Origin: Clostridiales bacterium
Lineage (GTDB): Bacteria; Bacillota; Clostridia; Peptostreptococcales; T1SED10-28
NCBI GenBank assembly: GCA_007134725.1
Contig: SLKF01000099.1
Coordinates: 1-9,536, forward strand
DNA length: 9,536 bases
Reading direction: 5' to 3'
Of the stretch, positions 7,458-9,536 are shown in pieces. Position numbers and translations under genes: made by a program. The first letter of the stretch is position 1; each line of letters starts with the position of its first letter. The notes beneath the pieces are model-generated. The model had not been told where the DNA came from. It ran no database searches and was given only the letters and a program-made list of their open reading frames with translations.

Positions 7458-7466
7458 TGGTATGAA
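7458..7466 (+). promoter_or_regulatory. Weak extended -10 promoter candidate before rocB
   Basis: TGG followed by TATGAA (7461-7466) resembles an extended -10 (TGnTATAAT). No -35 is visible at the right distance. The 106-bp gap 7435-7540 has no terminator, so rocB may simply be read through from the upstream genes. Confidence 0.25.
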
Positions 7467-7540
7467 TAGAAGGATGCTGTAGTGAGAATTCCAAGAAAAA
7501 GAGGGAAATGAAGTTTGAAAAGAGATAAAGGAGGGCAATC

Positions 7541-9205
7541 ATGATATCTGAAAAACAACAAAAAATTATCGAATCCATATTTTATCGACTGGTGGCCATT
7601 CGAAGCGATACCAACTCCATTTATGAACCGATTATTGAAGATGTGATACTCAACTGGTTTCGGGAGAGGGAATATTTTCAGGAGAATCCCGAGTATTTCG
7701 GCACAGAAGCAGTAGAAGGGGATACTTACCGAAGAGAGGTGGTTTGGGCTTTGGTAAGGGGAGAAGGAAAAGAGACGGTGGTTCTGATTCACCATCATGA
7801 CGCTGTGGGCATTGAAGAGTATGGCAGTCTGGAGGATATGGCTTTTCGTCCGGAAGAATTAAAAGAGGCCTTGAAGAGCCGAGCGAAAAAGAAAGATGTG
7901 CTGAGGGATCTTCAGGATGAGCACTGGATCTTCGGACGCGGCACCGCGGATATGAAGAGTGGCGCCGCCCTTCAAATGGGTTTGGTGGATCATTTCAGCA
8001 GGCAAAAAGATTTTCAAGGGAACCTTCTTATTCTATCGGTTCCCGATGAAGAAACGATTTCCAAAGGAATGCTACAAGGGGTGGAGCTTCTCCATAAACT
8101 GCATCAGCAATATGGGCTGAACTATAAACTGGCAATCAACTCCGAACCTTACTTTAATAATGTACGGGAAAAAGCCCTCTACTATGAAGGCAGCGTAGGA
8201 AAGGTTATGCCGATTATTTATGCCAAGGGAATAACCAGTCATATCAGCAATCCCTATAACGGCATCAGCCCTTCTATGATCATGGCCAACATCCAACGGC
8301 GAACGGAACTGAACCCGGGACTTTGTGATGTTCATGAAAACGATGCTACGCCACCACCGATGTGGATTCATTTAAAAGATCAAAAAAAGGTTTATGACGC
8401 TTCCATACCTGAGGCGGCGGTGGGTTTTTTCAATTGGCTGACCTTTGTAAAGACGCCTCAGGAAATTTTGGAATCGTTAAAACAGTTTGCAAGGGAAGCG
8501 GTAACGGAAACCCTGGTCTTTGTGGACGGATCCTACCAGGCCTTTTGTGAAATGAACCATCAGGACTATGAGCCCCTGGATTATTCCCCAATGATCATGG
8601 ATTTTGAAGAGGCCTATGAAAGAGCTAGAGAAGATGGGGGAGAACGGTTTGAGAAAGCCTATGAAAACATGTTGGTTCGATTAAAACAGGATTTTCAGGA
8701 CAACAAGGTCACCTTGCCGGAACTGGCAGTAAAGCTTATTGGCTTAACAGGAGAGCATATAAATATCGATGAACCCCTGGTCATTATCGGACTGTCGGGA
8801 CCCTACTATCCTCATATAAACAATCATAACATTCTTGGCGATGATCTGCGGCTGGAAGAGCGGCTGAATCGGATTGTGAAAAGATACTACAACTTTGAGT
8901 TTCAAAAAAATGAGTATTTTATGGGAATGAGCGATTTGAGTTACTGCGGATTTACCGGAAAACCGGAAGATATCGATGTGATCAAACGAAACAGTCCCGG
9001 TTGGGATGAGGTTTACCGTATTCCATTTAAAGAAATGCAAAAGCTTAATATGAAAGTGGTGAATATCGGCCCTTGGGGAAAGGATTTACATCAACGGTCG
9101 GAGAGGGTATATGGCCCCGACGTTTTTGAGCGAATCCCCACGATTATTAAAGATCTGGTGGAAGAGGTACTGCAGGGAAAAGAAAAAAGTGCGGAAGTGG
9201 GATAA
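7541..9205 (+). CDS. rocB: RocB-type M20 family metallopeptidase (arginine utilization protein RocB)
   Basis: This 554-residue protein is close in length to B. subtilis RocB (about 566) and much longer than ordinary M20 peptidases (about 400). The M20 di-zinc site looks complete: His85-x-Asp87 in HHHDAVG, bridging Asp137 in GRGTADMKSG (132-141), catalytic Glu170 and ligand Glu171 in VPDEET (167-172), Glu202 in NSEP, and His518 in KDLHQRSERV (514-523). It should therefore be an active hydrolase of an amide or peptide bond, cytoplasmic since no signal peptide is seen. RocB sits in an arginine-degradation operon in B. subtilis, but its reaction is not well established and no other roc gene is present here. 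AAGGAGG (7528-7534) lies 6 nt before the ATG. The aminotransferase and MutS-like genes lie upstream with no terminator between. Confidence 0.92.
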   Translation: MISEKQQKIIESIFYRLVAIRSDTNSIYEPIIEDVILNWFREREYFQENPEYFGTEAVEGDTYRREVVWALVRGEGKETVVLIHHHDAVGIEEYGSLEDMAFRPEELKEALKSRAKKKDVLRDLQDEHWIFGRGTADMKSGAALQMGLVDHFSRQKDFQGNLLILSVPDEETISKGMLQGVELLHKLHQQYGLNYKLAINSEPYFNNVREKALYYEGSVGKVMPIIYAKGITSHISNPYNGISPSMIMANIQRRTELNPGLCDVHENDATPPPMWIHLKDQKKVYDASIPEAAVGFFNWLTFVKTPQEILESLKQFAREAVTETLVFVDGSYQAFCEMNHQDYEPLDYSPMIMDFEEAYERAREDGGERFEKAYENMLVRLKQDFQDNKVTLPELAVKLIGLTGEHINIDEPLVIIGLSGPYYPHINNHNILGDDLRLEERLNRIVKRYYNFEFQKNEYFMGMSDLSYCGFTGKPEDIDVIKRNSPGWDEVYRIPFKEMQKLNMKVVNIGPWGKDLHQRSERVYGPDVFERIPTIIKDLVEEVLQGKEKSAEVG

Positions 9206-9217
9206 AATCCTATAAAT

Positions 9218-9254
9218 AAAAGCAAAGGCCTTAGAATTAAGGACTTTGCTTTTT
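9218..9254 (+). terminator. Rho-independent terminator after rocB
   Basis: AAAAGCAAAGGCCTTA (9218-9233) pairs with TAAGGACTTTGCTTTT (9238-9253), a 16-bp stem with one G-A mismatch and a GAAT loop. The T-run 9250-9254 completes it. The A-rich left arm could allow termination in both directions. Confidence 0.92.
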
Positions 9255-9260
9255 GAAACA

Positions 9261-9283
9261 AGGAGCTTTAAAATAAAGTTCTT
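9261..9283. repeat. Second stem-loop just after the rocB terminator
   Basis: AGGAGCTTTA (9261-9270) can pair with TAAAGTTCTT (9274-9283) in 10 bp, two of them G-U, around an AAA loop. No T-run follows, so it is not a standard terminator. It may protect the 3' end of the message or be incidental. Confidence 0.4.
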
Positions 9284-9386
9284 GAATGAAATATATTTAT
9301 GCCCTAAAACTGAAAAGCAGCTGAAAGAGAGGCATAGCATAGAATACTCCTATATATTAAATTCTTAAAATGTACAAAACCACAGC

Positions 9387-9453
9387 AAAAGTTAAAGAAA
9401 AGTTAAATTAAATTAAAAAAGGGCTTTCTTTTTTTTTTTACCTGTGGTATGAT
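9387..9453 (+). promoter_or_regulatory. Extended -10 promoter with A-tract repeats upstream, gene beyond the window
   Basis: TGG-TATGAT (9445-9453) is a good extended -10 with no clear -35. Upstream lie AAAAGTTAAAG (9387-9397) and AAAAGTTAAAT (9398-9408), two 11-bp tandem units, followed by a third degenerate TAAATTAAAAA and a T-run at 9429-9439. ACCACAG (9379-9385) and CTGTGGT (9442-9448) form a 7-bp inverted repeat that encloses the repeats and overlaps the -10. Phased A/T tracts may act as UP elements or as a regulator's direct repeats. Confidence 0.45.
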
Positions 9454-9536
9454 GTAATAGTTAAAGCAGATAGAGGAAAAACAGTTTTTAGAAGCCTTAC
9501 TCTAAAGGAGATACTTCAGTTTCAGGATTTAAAAAC
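9454..9536 (+). other. Probable untranslated leader of a gene outside the window
   Basis: Downstream of the predicted promoter no start codon follows a good Shine-Dalgarno sequence. An AAAGGAGA motif at about 9505-9512 is followed by TACTTCAGTTTCAGG, with no ATG, GTG or TTG at the right distance. The leader continues past the window end. Apart from the hairpin and promoter elements listed, I see no gene in 9206-9536. Confidence 0.4.

Noticed and set aside
7400..7798. 132-codon minus-strand open frame across the gap before rocB
   Set aside because: It overlaps the ends of two well-supported genes, has low-complexity composition, and covers the rocB ribosome binding site.
9299..9336. TATGCC/GGCATA stem around AGCAGCT as an RNA element
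   Set aside because: Only 6 bp of stem with a long interior and no T-run; too weak to call.
9086..9340. 84-codon minus-strand open frame over the end of rocB
   Set aside because: It runs through the strong terminator hairpin and the rocB coding end; the protein looks like translated AT-rich intergenic DNA.
9454..9536. Riboswitch or T-box in the final leader
   Set aside because: Only about 80 bases are visible and no conserved riboswitch core or T-box sequence is recognisable.

Overview
This window looks like a chromosomal segment of a low-GC Gram-positive bacterium of class Clostridia (Bacillota). The grounds are strong AAGGAGG-type ribosome binding sites, AT-rich intergenic regions with sigma-A-like promoters, hairpin-plus-T-run terminators, and the families present (LytS/LytTR pair, short CstA, RocB-type M20 peptidase). 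An anaerobe of the Alkaliphilus/Tindallia kind would fit, but the genus is a guess. All six substantial genes are on the plus strand and look intact. I see no tRNA, rRNA, CRISPR array, insertion sequence or phage gene.

Region 1 (1-247) is intergenic. It holds inverted repeats, a possible membrane-protein remnant or micro-ORF, and a promoter just before the first gene. Region 2 (248-4373) is a sensory and transport module: a LytS/BtsS-type membrane histidine kinase, its LytTR response regulator 16 bp downstream, then a CstA-family transporter with its own promoter. A pair of LytTR-like direct repeats with a 13-bp spacer lies ahead of the transporter, and a strong terminator closes the module. 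By analogy with E. coli BtsS-BtsR-BtsT, the kinase probably senses extracellular pyruvate or a similar small acid, and the regulator switches on the transporter. The kinase keeps residues matching the pyruvate-binding set reported for BtsS.

Region 3 (4380-9255) is a second transcription unit: a fold-type I PLP aminotransferase, a membrane-anchored MutS-like ATPase starting 4 bp after it, and a RocB-type M20 peptidase after a 106-bp gap. It ends in a strong terminator. The aminotransferase and RocB suggest amino-acid or peptide catabolism. The MutS-like protein keeps only the MutS core and ATPase and has two predicted membrane hairpins, so classical mismatch repair is unlikely.

Region 4 (9256-9536) has no gene. 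It carries a second stem-loop, A-tract repeats at roughly 11-bp spacing and an extended -10 promoter, which point to the untranslated leader of a gene beyond the window. I found no clearly new multi-gene system. The best leads are the pyruvate-type signalling circuit with its candidate operator and the membrane MutS-like protein of unknown role.
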